Source of the DNA: Phycisphaerae bacterium
GTDB taxonomy: Bacteria; Planctomycetota; Phycisphaerae; Phycisphaerales; SM1A02
DNA: 9,048 nucleotides
Reading direction: 5' to 3'
NCBI GenBank assembly: GCA_030432455.1
Contig: JAUIHC010000100.1
Span: 1-9,048, forward strand
The position numbers and the translations under genes are program-made. The notes under the pieces were generated by a model, which worked only from the letters and a program-made list of their open reading frames with translations, was not told the origin of the DNA and searched no databases. Positions 1 through 6,856 of the stretch are shown one piece after another. The stretch's first letter is position 1. Every line of letters begins with the position of its first letter.

Positions 1-121
1 CATGCGGCCCGACGGCACCTACGCCCTCCGCGACGCGAGCGGACTCGACGCGGAAGACCCGCGGCTCGAAGGCACCCACGCCACGCTCATGCGCCTCACC
101 CGCGAGCGTGTCGAGGCGTAG
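1..121 (+). CDS. C-terminal end of an unidentified protein (5' end outside window)
   Basis: The frame starting at base 2 is open to a TAG at 119-121 and gives 39 residues ending in RLTRERVEA. About 35 of the 39 codons end in G or C, matching the neighbouring genes and supporting real coding. The frame enters the window open, so the ATG at base 2 is probably an internal methionine. The fragment is charged, with no membrane segment and no motif I recognise, so I assign no function. It converges on the pilus block, whose last stop codon lies 47 bp away on the other strand. Confidence 0.6.
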   Translation, partial: MRPDGTYALRDASGLDAEDPRLEGTHATLMRLTRERVEA

Positions 122-137
122 GGCGGGACGGTGTCGT

Positions 138-154
138 GGCGGCCGATGGCCGTC
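138..154. terminator. Small hairpin between convergent genes, possible weak bidirectional terminator
   Basis: Bases 140-144 (CGGCC) and 148-152 (GGCCG) form a perfect inverted repeat around the loop GAT. A G-T wobble and one more G-C pair extend it to a 7-bp stem. It sits in the only non-coding gap between the two convergent genes (122-168), where a shared terminator would be expected. Neither side has a true T-run (the plus-strand tail is TCTTGCC), so intrinsic termination is unproven. Confidence 0.3.
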
Positions 155-168
155 TCTTGCCCCCCGCC

Positions 169-789
169 TCAGAACGCCTCGAGGCGGGGCATGGCGCTTC
201 CGACGAGTCGGATGCGGCGGGCCTGGTCGCCTTCGATGTCGAGTTGGATGACATCGTTGGGTTCGACCGTCAGGTCCACGGTCGCGCGGTAGAGCCGGCG
301 GCCCTGCTCGTACTCCAGCGTGAACGGTTCCACGAGGTTGCCCGCGGCGTCCGCGGTGCCGACCACGCCGTCGAGCAGTTCGACCGGGGCCTGGCCGTCC
401 ACCTGATACATCAGCCGTTCGGTGTCGCGTTCCCAGCGGATCGTGACGACCTCGCCGTTCTGGGTGCGGAACTCGATGAAGTCGCTGCGAATCCGCGTCA
501 CCCGCGGGTCGGCGGGGAAGGGGCCGAACTCGCTGCCGGTCCGAAGCAGCGTGAGCACGCGATGCATCACGATGCGGCCGATGGACTGGGTCGAGACCTC
601 CTCGGTCGTGGACTGGTACGCGCGGAAACTCGCGTCGAGCGCCGCGAGGGTCGCGGTCAGGAGCGTGGCGGTGATCGCGAGCGCCATCAGCACCTCGACC
701 AGATTGAAGCCGCGACGCCGTCGGGCGGCCGCTCGACGGTTCTTGAACGGACTGGTCGAGCGTCGGTTCGTGACCGGCATCGGCATCAT
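169..789 (-). CDS. PilW/GspJ (PulJ)-like minor prepilin
   Basis: This 206-residue protein has a classic class III prepilin leader: a long basic leader (RRAAARRRR), then Gly27 cleaved before Phe28, with Glu32 at mature position +5 (GFNLVEVLMALAIT). A hydrophobic helix covers about residues 28-51, and a beta-rich globular domain ends in EGDQARRIRLVGS. The helix and the following segment (MHRVLTLLRTGSEFGP) resemble PilW/GspJ-type pseudopilins, which sit under the fibre tip together with PilV/GspI and PilX/GspK. The ATG overlaps the TGA of the upstream PilX-like gene (ATGA), and a GAGAGGG ribosome site lies 6 nt before it. The second ATG at 786-784 is an equally possible start that would drop one residue. 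It is the last gene of the block. The class is clear from the leader; the PilW/GspJ subtype rests on size, helix and gene order. Confidence 0.85.
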   Translation of the reverse strand: MMPMPVTNRRSTSPFKNRRAAARRRRGFNLVEVLMALAITATLLTATLAALDASFRAYQSTTEEVSTQSIGRIVMHRVLTLLRTGSEFGPFPADPRVTRIRSDFIEFRTQNGEVVTIRWERDTERLMYQVDGQAPVELLDGVVGTADAAGNLVEPFTLEYEQGRRLYRATVDLTVEPNDVIQLDIEGDQARRIRLVGSAMPRLEAF

Positions 790-3233
790 GGCGCACCCTC
801 TCGGTAGCTCGCCGCGACGGGCTCGGCGAGGATGGGCCACGGAATCCCGTCGGGCAGCACGATGTCGGGGTCGTACTCGAGCACGATCTCCCCGAAGCCC
901 TCGAAGTCGGGCGACAGCGGGTCGGAGCCCTCGCCGTCGCCGTCGTCGGGGCCGAAGTAGCCGATCGTGGTGTTGAAGGCGTCGGCCTGCCCGTCGTAGA
1001 ACAGCGGCCCTTCGCCGGAGATCGGTCGGAAGGTCATGAGCAGGGTGCCTCGGACATGTGCGGTGCCGCGGATGTCGAGGATGCCCGCGATGATCACGCC
1101 GCGGAGATCGACTCGGGCGGTCGCATCGAGATCGTCCTCGTCCACCTCGTTGGTGAACGAACCCACGTCCACCGACCAGCCGGGCAGCATGATGGAGCTC
1201 TTCTGAAGCTCGGTCAGCACGTCCGGCGGGATCGTGAGCAGCAGATCGTGGAGATCGTCGCCGTCGGGCTGGGCGAGCACCTCGGGATCGGCCGGGTCGC
1301 TGAAGAAGCGGGTGGCGCCGGTGATCTGGATCTTGTTGCGCCAGTGCGTGTATTCGCCGGGCGTGTCGCCCGCCAGCGATCCGAGGAACGTGCAGCCCTC
1401 GAACCGCAGGTTGTTGCTGAGCGGCTTCGAGTCCACGACCTCCCCGAGCTCGGGATGGCTGCTCGTCAGACCCTCGAAGCGGGTGCGGATGATGAACCCC
1501 GGCCCGGGGTCCGCGTCCTCCAGGGCACCGGCGTAGTTCCAGTTGACGTCCTGGCAGTCGGGGGTGGTGCGGACATAGGTGACGCCGATGAAGGTGCAGT
1601 CCTCGAAGAGGGCGTTGGTGCCCACCGGAATCTCGACGTCGCGGAAGGTGATGTTCCGGTAGATCGGGCGAAGGTACAGGTCGTACGGGTTCGAGCTTCC
1701 CAGCGGCGTGGTCTCGTGACCGGGATGATCCTCGTCGCCCGGCAGGATCGCCTCCCCGCCCGATGCGACGCCCGACGCCACCTGATCCTCGAACGCCTCT
1801 CCGTTGCTCGCCCGGTCCACGTAGTACGCCGCGGTGTCGGCGAACATCTCCGTGGTCACCAGTCGCAGCCGGTCCTCGTCGAGTCCGAAACTCATCGCGG
1901 GGACATCGGTGCCGGCCCGGATCGAGCCGCGGACCACGGTCCGCACGGGTGCTCCGTGTTCGGCCTCCCAGTCGCTGCGGGCGACCGCGAAGGCGAGTCG
2001 GCCCTGCACCTTGGCGTAGCGGTCCCACGAATCGAGGATGCCGTCCCGCCATCCGAGCAGGGTGTCGTCCGCATCGACGACGCCGTCGTCGTTGCGGTCC
2101 GCGTCGGCGTTGTCCACGAGATGGGCGAACTGGTCGTCCACGCCCTCGAACTCCACGGTGGCGCCGCCCGCAAGGTCGGCGTCGTAGACCACGCGGCCGT
2201 CGCCGTCGAGGTCGAAGGCATTGAGGAACAGGTCGAACTCGTCCACGAACTCGTCGCCGTCGAGATCCATGAAGGTCGGCTCGAGGCCCTGGCCTTCGAC
2301 CGGATGGGCGGGCCGCAGTCGGCCGTCGTCATCGACATCGTTCATCGCGAGCAGCGCCTCGAAGGCGTCGAGCTCGGCGTCCAGGGCCGGGGTGAGCCAC
2401 CGCATGTCGCTCCGCATGTCGAGCGGATCGCCGTTGCCGCCGTTGAGCTCGCCGTCGTTCTCGCCGAAGCGGGTGCCGAGGGGACCGACGATCAGGACGT
2501 TCTTGCCGATCATGATCCGATTCGGGCTCACGACCGCGTACTCGATCCGCTTGTCGAGGGCGACCACGATCGAGAGCGTGCGGCGCACCTCGCGATCGAC
2601 CCCCTCGCTCACGATGCGGATGGCGGCCTCGCCGGGGATGGGCTCGTATCGAAGCCGGAACCACGGGGCGTTGGGGTCCGCCGACACTCGGATCGGCCGG
2701 ACATCGAGGGCGCCGGAGCCGTCGTCGATCGCCGGGAGGGCGACATCCCCCGGCTCGATGGCTTCGGCGTGCTCGCCCGCGAGGTGCGCGTCGCGGACCG
2801 CTTCCGCCAGACTTCGGGCGGGACTGGCCGCGGTGTAGCCCTCGGGGGGGAGGACCTCGACCTTCCCGTCGGCGGTCGGGTTCCAGGTGCCGCGCCACAG
2901 GTCGTCGGCGAAGTCCGGATCGATCTCGCCCTTGCGAGCGACGAATCGCGATGCCTCCCGCTCGATGATCCAGGTGCCGTAGACCAGTCCGGTCTCCGCG
3001 GCGCTGGTGGCCCGGCTCACGCGGAGCGACACGTCGGCGGTGCGGAGATTTCCGGTCGCCACCACCGCCATCGCGGCGGCGAGCGATCCGAAGATCACGA
3101 GGAACATCATCGCCAGCACGCTCGCCACCCCGCGGGGGGCGGGGCGTCGTCGGTGCAGTCGGGCTCGGCGGATCGGTGTCATGACGGTGCTCCCGGCCTC
3201 CGAGATCGTGGCGATGCGGTCCTTGACGGTCAT
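786..3233 (-). CDS. Giant PilX/GspK-like pilus tip protein with calcium-binding loops and beta-helix-like region
   Basis: This 815-residue protein begins with a short basic segment and a prepilin-like junction, RG35/V36, followed by a hydrophobic helix (about 36-59). Leu occupies mature position +5 instead of Glu, as is usual in PilX and GspK. The segment after the helix (RATSAAETGLVYG) fits PilX N-terminal domains. Residues 299-390 hold four Asp-rich EF-hand/dockerin-like loops, including DLDGDE (323) and DLDGDG (341). Residues 525-645 show short beta-rung repeats (LFEDCTF, LRFEGCTF), and 708-735 (GVIIAGILDIRGTAHVRG) has another glycine-spaced rung pattern. PilX is usually about 170-200 residues and GspK about 300, so this is greatly enlarged. 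The start overlaps the upstream stop (ATGA). All 17 codons between it and an alternative ATG at 3182, which has a better ribosome site (GGGAG), end in G or C, favouring the longer form. I infer a cell-surface adhesin or sensor at the pilus tip. Confidence 0.82.
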   Translation of the reverse strand: MTVKDRIATISEAGSTVMTPIRRARLHRRRPAPRGVASVLAMMFLVIFGSLAAAMAVVATGNLRTADVSLRVSRATSAAETGLVYGTWIIEREASRFVARKGEIDPDFADDLWRGTWNPTADGKVEVLPPEGYTAASPARSLAEAVRDAHLAGEHAEAIEPGDVALPAIDDGSGALDVRPIRVSADPNAPWFRLRYEPIPGEAAIRIVSEGVDREVRRTLSIVVALDKRIEYAVVSPNRIMIGKNVLIVGPLGTRFGENDGELNGGNGDPLDMRSDMRWLTPALDAELDAFEALLAMNDVDDDGRLRPAHPVEGQGLEPTFMDLDGDEFVDEFDLFLNAFDLDGDGRVVYDADLAGGATVEFEGVDDQFAHLVDNADADRNDDGVVDADDTLLGWRDGILDSWDRYAKVQGRLAFAVARSDWEAEHGAPVRTVVRGSIRAGTDVPAMSFGLDEDRLRLVTTEMFADTAAYYVDRASNGEAFEDQVASGVASGGEAILPGDEDHPGHETTPLGSSNPYDLYLRPIYRNITFRDVEIPVGTNALFEDCTFIGVTYVRTTPDCQDVNWNYAGALEDADPGPGFIIRTRFEGLTSSHPELGEVVDSKPLSNNLRFEGCTFLGSLAGDTPGEYTHWRNKIQITGATRFFSDPADPEVLAQPDGDDLHDLLLTIPPDVLTELQKSSIMLPGWSVDVGSFTNEVDEDDLDATARVDLRGVIIAGILDIRGTAHVRGTLLMTFRPISGEGPLFYDGQADAFNTTIGYFGPDDGDGEGSDPLSPDFEGFGEIVLEYDPDIVLPDGIPWPILAEPVAASYREGAP

Positions 3234-3784
3234 CGTGGCTGCACCCATTCGAGTCGCGTGACCTCCTCCGGCGCCAGATCCATCTCGCTCTGGTGCTGCA
3301 CGATCACCCGCACGCGAAGCATCGCGCTGGTGCCGTCCGGAACGGTGGTGGAGAGATCGAACGGATCGATGCTCTCCACCTCGATCCGCTGGGTCCATCC
3401 GGGCATGTCGAGCAGGATGGTCCGCATCGCGGAGATCGGACCGTTGCCCAGATCGGCGGAGAAGATCGCCCCGTCGAGATCGTCCACATCGTCCCAGTCG
3501 TCGAGATCGACCTCGTTGGGCTCGGTTCCCCACCACTCCACGCCCGTGACCGGGTCGTGCCGGGGGAGGTTGATCGCGAGTTCGCGGATCTCGCCCGCGA
3601 GTCGCATCGCGATCGCGGACTGCTGCGCCCAGTCGTTCTGTCGATGGAACGTCTGCTGCGCGAAGACCATGGCCAGCACGCCGGTGCCGATGATGACCGT
3701 CGCGAGTGCCGCCTCGATCAGGGTGAAGCCGCGGCGGGTCGCGCCTCGGCGCGGTCGGGGATGTCGGATGTCGAATCGACGCAT
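3230..3784 (-). CDS. PilV/GspI-like minor prepilin
   Basis: This 184-residue protein has a basic leader of 19 residues ending in Gly19, with cleavage predicted before Phe20 and Glu24 at mature +5 (GFTLIEAALATVIIG). The hydrophobic helix runs from about 20 to 42 and continues into an amphipathic helix (RLAGEIRELAINLP). A short globular domain contains an unusually acidic stretch at 91-105 (EVDLDDWDDVDDLDG). Length and leader fit PilV/GspI-type minor pilins, which bind the J/W and K/X partners encoded just downstream. A strong GGAGG site lies 6 nt before the ATG, and the gap after pilC is 33 bp. Its stop overlaps the start of the PilX-like gene (ATGA), suggesting translational coupling and matched output. 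Prepilin class is very secure; the V/I subtype is inferred from order and size. Confidence 0.87.
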   Translation of the reverse strand: MRRFDIRHPRPRRGATRRGFTLIEAALATVIIGTGVLAMVFAQQTFHRQNDWAQQSAIAMRLAGEIRELAINLPRHDPVTGVEWWGTEPNEVDLDDWDDVDDLDGAIFSADLGNGPISAMRTILLDMPGWTQRIEVESIDPFDLSTTVPDGTSAMLRVRVIVQHQSEMDLAPEEVTRLEWVQPR

Positions 3785-3817
3785 CGGGATCCTCCCTCCG
3801 CCTCCGGGGTTCCGCGA

Positions 3818-5038
3818 TCAGTTCGTCACCAGGCTGCTCATCTTGAAGATGGGCAGGATGATGGCCATCGCGATGAAGCCGACCACCGAGCCCATGAGCA
3901 CGATCATGAGCGGCTCGATCATGCTGGTGACGGCCTTGATCGCCTCGCGGAGAAGCCGGTGGTAGTAGTCCGAGACCTCGTCGAGGACCTCGCCGAGCTT
4001 TCCCGAGTCCTCGCCCGCGGCGATCATCTGGACGACGCTCCGGGGGAGGATCCGCGACCGCCCGAGGTGGGTCTGGATCTTCTTGCCCTCCCGCACCGAC
4101 GAGTAGACGCCGCGCCACATCCGCTTGAACAGGCGGTTGCCGGAGATGTCGCCGGTGATCGCCAGGGTGTCCAGCATGGGGACGCCGGCGTTCAGCAGCT
4201 CGCCCATGGTGTGCAGCGATCGACTGATGTAGAGGGCTCGGAACATCCGGCTCGCCACCGGCATCGAGAGCTTCGAGCGGTCCCACCAGAATCCGCCCAG
4301 TTCGGTGCGGATGAAGAGCAGGAAGCCCGAGATCAGGGCCGCCGCCGCCATGAGCAGCACCCACCAGTAGACGATCATGAAGTCCGAGACCGCCATGAGG
4401 AACTTGGTGGGGGTGGGCAGGGCCTCCTCCTTGCCCTCGAAGACACCCGCGAATCGGGGGAGCACGAAGGTGAGCAGGAAGACCGTCACGCCGATCGCCA
4501 TGGTGGCGATGATGCCGGGATAGATGCTCGCTCCCACGACCATCTTGCGGGTCTCGAGTTCCTGACGCAGGTACGCGGCGATGCGGTCGAGCATCCGCGC
4601 GAACGCACCGCTCAGCTCCGAGGCGCGGACCATGCTGATGTACAGCGGGCCGAAGAGCTTCGGGTGCTTCGCGATGGCCTCCGAGAACTGCTTGCCGCTC
4701 TCGATGTCGCCCTTGATCTCCGTCAGGATCGCCTTGAACCGGGCGTTGGTGGTCTGCTCCGCGATGCCGTCGAGGGCCTGGCGGATGCTGATCCCGGCGC
4801 GGATCATGACCGCGAGCTGGGTGGTGAAGTCGAGGATCTCCTTCTTGCCGGGTCCACTCGACCAGCTGAGCATCGAGGAGATGTTCCTCAGGGACTTCGT
4901 CGCCGTCGCGGGCGAGAGCTGGACGACATGGAGACCCTTCCCGCGCAGCATCGCCGCGGCGGTGGCGGCATCGGCGGCGGCGAGGGCGCCCTCGACCATC
5001 GCCTGTCCGTTTCGAGCCTGATAGCGGTACTGCGGCAT
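3818..5038 (-). CDS. pilC: Type IV pilus inner-membrane platform protein PilC (GspF family)
   Basis: This 406-residue protein has the full length and layout of the PilC/GspF family. A small N-terminal domain (FxYxA-like opening YRYQARNGQ, residues 4-12) is followed by two homologous helical GspF domains (about 68-193 and 271-393). Each carries a family-typical acidic/SG turn: ELSGAF at 141-146 and GEDSGKLGEVL at 342-352. Three membrane segments are visible at about 173-196, 222-244 and 371-397. The protein sits at the centre of the assembly platform and passes the motion of the cytoplasmic ATPases to the growing or shrinking pilin fibre. The ATG is preceded by AAGGA at 8 nt, placed in the 19-bp gap after pilT. 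Being directly next to pilT favours a pilus role over type II secretion, though sequence alone cannot separate PilC from GspF with certainty. Confidence 0.95.
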   Translation of the reverse strand: MPQYRYQARNGQAMVEGALAAADAATAAAMLRGKGLHVVQLSPATATKSLRNISSMLSWSSGPGKKEILDFTTQLAVMIRAGISIRQALDGIAEQTTNARFKAILTEIKGDIESGKQFSEAIAKHPKLFGPLYISMVRASELSGAFARMLDRIAAYLRQELETRKMVVGASIYPGIIATMAIGVTVFLLTFVLPRFAGVFEGKEEALPTPTKFLMAVSDFMIVYWWVLLMAAAALISGFLLFIRTELGGFWWDRSKLSMPVASRMFRALYISRSLHTMGELLNAGVPMLDTLAITGDISGNRLFKRMWRGVYSSVREGKKIQTHLGRSRILPRSVVQMIAAGEDSGKLGEVLDEVSDYYHRLLREAIKAVTSMIEPLMIVLMGSVVGFIAMAIILPIFKMSSLVTN

Positions 5039-5057
5039 GCGTGCGTTCCTTCCCGCT

Positions 5058-6113
5058 TCAGGCGGCGAGCATCCGTTCGAGCTTCTCGGGGTGCGACGAC
5101 TGGGCGATCGCGTCCTCGCGGCTGATCATGCCGTTGAGGAAGAGTTCGGCGATCGCGTTGTCGAGGCTGATCATGCCGAGGCGGCGGTTGGTCTCGATCA
5201 CGTTCGGAATCTCGAATGTCCGGGCCTCGCGGATGATGTTCCGCACCGCGGGGGTGCAGAGCATGATCTCGATGGCGGGAACCATGCCGGGGCGGTCGAT
5301 CCGGCTGAAGAGCGTCTGGCTGACCACCGCCTGCAGCGTGTTGGCGAGCATCGAGCGGATCTGGTTCTGCTGACCCGCGGGGTACATGTCGATGATCCGC
5401 TCGACGGTCTGCGAGGCATCCACGGTGTGCAGCGTGGAGAGCACGAGGTGCCCGGTCTCGGCCGCACTGATCGCGAGTTGCGTGGTCTCGAGGTCGCGCA
5501 TCTCGCCGACCAGGATGATGTCGGGGTCCTGACGCAGGGCGTGCTTGAGACCGCTGGAGAAGCTCGGCATGTCGGCGCCGAGTTCACGCTGCTCGATGAG
5601 CGACTTGTCGCTCTCGAAGACGTACTCGACGGGATCCTCGAGCGTGAGGATGTGCTTGCGGTACCGCTCGTTCATCGCCTGGATCATGGCGGCGAGCGTG
5701 GTGGACTTGCCCGAGCCGGTGTCACCGGTCACCAGAACCAGTCCGCGGGGCAGATAGGTCAGCCGCGAGATGACCTCGGGCAGGTTGAGATCGGCCAGCG
5801 GCGGAACATGGGTCTTGATGCCGCGGAGCGCCATCGCGACCACGCCCTTCTGCATGTGGGCGTTCACGCGATACCGCTGGAGACCGGCGACCTCGTAGGA
5901 GAAGTCGAGATCCAGGTGCTGGTCGAAGGTCGCCAGCTGGGCGGGGCTGACCATCTGCTCGAGGGCGCGGCGGAGGCCGTCCGGCGTCAGGGCGGGACAC
6001 TCCATCGGGGTCATCACGGTGTGCACCCGCATCATCGGCGGATGGCCGGCGACGAGGTGGATGTCGGAGGCGTCCTGTTCGAACGCCTGGCGAAGGATGT
6101 CGTTGAGGTGCAT
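5058..6113 (-). CDS. pilT: Type IV pilus retraction ATPase PilT
   Basis: This 351-residue hexameric motor ATPase depolymerises the pilus to give retraction and twitching. All family signatures are intact. The N-terminal PAS-like domain covers about 1-110 (ASDIHLVAGHPPMMRV), the Walker A motif is GDTGSGKST (130-138), and the Asp box is LEDPVEY (158-164). The Walker B motif is DIILVGEMRD (198-207), followed by the His box ETGHLVLSTLHT (219-230) and a C-terminal helical domain with a PilT-like ISLDNAIAELFLNGMISREDA. The segment AVRNIIREAR (289-298) corresponds to the PilT AIRNLIRE region rather than to a PilB feature, and no zinc-binding cysteine cluster is present. I chose the ATG at 6113 because GGAG sits 8 nt upstream and the known PilT N-terminus aligns there. 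The longer frame from 6164 would translate a palindrome-rich leader. The length matches typical PilT (about 345). Confidence 0.96.
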   Translation of the reverse strand: MHLNDILRQAFEQDASDIHLVAGHPPMMRVHTVMTPMECPALTPDGLRRALEQMVSPAQLATFDQHLDLDFSYEVAGLQRYRVNAHMQKGVVAMALRGIKTHVPPLADLNLPEVISRLTYLPRGLVLVTGDTGSGKSTTLAAMIQAMNERYRKHILTLEDPVEYVFESDKSLIEQRELGADMPSFSSGLKHALRQDPDIILVGEMRDLETTQLAISAAETGHLVLSTLHTVDASQTVERIIDMYPAGQQNQIRSMLANTLQAVVSQTLFSRIDRPGMVPAIEIMLCTPAVRNIIREARTFEIPNVIETNRRLGMISLDNAIAELFLNGMISREDAIAQSSHPEKLERMLAA

Positions 6114-6121
6114 CGGCCGCG

Positions 6122-6125
6122 CTCC
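6122..6125 (-). promoter_or_regulatory. Ribosome binding site of pilT
   Basis: On the minus strand GGAG lies 8 nt before the ATG at 6113. The alternative ATG at 6164 has only a weak GGGA-like match, so this site decides the pilT start. Confidence 0.6.
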
Positions 6126-6142
6126 AGTCCGAGGTCCGAAGC

Positions 6143-6174
6143 GGATCCCCGGTACCGGGATCATCGGATCCCGG
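6143..6174. repeat. Overlapping inverted repeats in the pilT leader
   Basis: CCGGGATC (6155-6162) and GATCCCGG (6167-6174) are a perfect 8-bp inverted repeat around a 4-nt loop. The 12-bp palindrome CCCGGTACCGGG occupies 6148-6159, so its right half overlaps the left arm. GGATCCCCGG (6143-6152) could pair with the same CCGGGATC arm with one bulge, making two mutually exclusive hairpins. No T-run follows on either strand, which argues against a simple terminator. The site lies in the 90-bp gap between the lipoprotein stop and pilT. It could be an operator, an mRNA processing or stability element, or an attenuator. Confidence 0.5.
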
Positions 6175-6203
6175 CGGGCGCGGATTGACTGGAACCCCGC
6201 CGA

Positions 6204-6761
6204 TCAGGCCGAGTCGGCGGCAGCGTCCCCGGCAGGATCGGTGGGCGCGGGTTCGGGTTGGGGGGATCGCTCCAATCGGAACGTCCCAGAACCCGAGAAC
6301 GGCTCCGAGGGACGGCGGATGCCGGCGTCGAAGAGGATCCGGCCCAGCAGGCCGGGGGCCTGGTATCGCAGACCGCCGTCGATCGACCACGCGATGTCGG
6401 TGGCGAGTTCGACGCGGGTCGCGGTGTCGGGGGGCAGGGGCATGGAGGCCGGGATCGTCACCCGCTTCACGGTGCCGGGGGGCAGCGTGAGGAACGCCGC
6501 CCAGCGGCCTTCGAACCGGCCGATGCCATCGACCTCGAAGGCGTAGTCGAATCGCTCCAGCGGGATGTCCTTCGATCCGGTGTTCTCGAGGTCGATGTCC
6601 ACGAGGAAGCCCGCGGCGTCGGCCGCCCCCTCGGCTCCGGCGACCACGACCGGTCGGGCGGCCACCGGCCGGATCCGCGGTGCGGCGCCGCATCCGGCCA
6701 TGCCGAGGGCGAGCGCCAGGCACGCGAGGAATCCCTGCATTCGAACGACGAGATCGGGCAT
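6204..6761 (-). CDS. Small LEA14/WHy-like lipoprotein
   Basis: This 185-residue protein starts with a lipoprotein signal: MPDLVVR, a hydrophobic stretch, then a lipobox LGMAGC with the lipidated Cys at 24. The body (about 35-165) reads as one LEA14/WHy-type beta-sandwich. Its typical steps are a FLVDIDLENTG strand, a KDIPLERFDYAFEVDG turn, a LPPGTVKRVTIPA strand and a closing PFSGSGTFRL. The C-terminal tail is Pro/Ala/Asp-rich and probably disordered. Family members bind or stabilise ligands in poorly understood ways, so no specific activity is assigned. It lies 90 bp upstream of pilT on the same strand and might be co-transcribed as an envelope partner of the pilus, although the inverted repeats between them could separate the units. 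A longer frame from 6851 runs through the intergenic region and would bury the signal peptide, so I rejected it. Confidence 0.75.
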   Translation of the reverse strand: MPDLVVRMQGFLACLALALGMAGCGAAPRIRPVAARPVVVAGAEGAADAAGFLVDIDLENTGSKDIPLERFDYAFEVDGIGRFEGRWAAFLTLPPGTVKRVTIPASMPLPPDTATRVELATDIAWSIDGGLRYQAPGLLGRILFDAGIRRPSEPFSGSGTFRLERSPQPEPAPTDPAGDAAADSA

Positions 6762-6767
6762 TGGCGT

Positions 6768-6773
6768 ACTGTA
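6768..6773 (-). promoter_or_regulatory. Candidate -10 box for a leaderless lipoprotein transcript
   Basis: On the minus strand TACAGT (TANNNT pattern) ends exactly 6 nt before the ATG at 6761, which would place transcription start on the A of the start codon. No Shine-Dalgarno sequence precedes this ATG, unlike nearly all its neighbours, as expected of a leaderless message. I see no good -35 box. The motif sits within GTACTGTAC (6766-6774), whose two arms are each self-complementary, so the same bases also read TACTGT on the plus strand toward the divergent gene. Confidence 0.35.
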
Positions 6774-6856
6774 CCGGCGTCCCCGTCGTGTTCCCGACCG
6801 GTGCTCGTGGTGCTTCCGAACGGCCGGGGTCCGCGAGACGTTTCGAGGCAAGGCCC

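Noticed and set aside
3180..3182. Alternative PilX-like start ATG with GGGAG 7 nt upstream
   Set aside because: It is possible, but all 17 codons between 3233 and this ATG end in G or C and the 3233 ATG overlaps the upstream stop, so the longer form is preferred. Peptide evidence would settle it.
1056..3965. Long plus-strand open frame (969 codons) antisense to the PilX-like, prepilin and pilC genes
   Set aside because: It mirrors three well-supported minus-strand genes, has a low-complexity Arg/Val/Ala/Asp composition without domain signatures, and is the expected by-product of strong GC bias at third codon positions.
3293..5125. Plus-strand open frame of 610 codons opposite pilC and the PilV-like gene
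   Set aside because: It is a His/Asp/Arg-rich shadow of clearly conserved genes with no recognisable motif.
6114..6164. Alternative pilT start 17 codons upstream
   Set aside because: It lacks a good ribosome site, translates through inverted repeats, and adds residues not seen at PilT N-termini; GGAG at 8 nt supports 6113.
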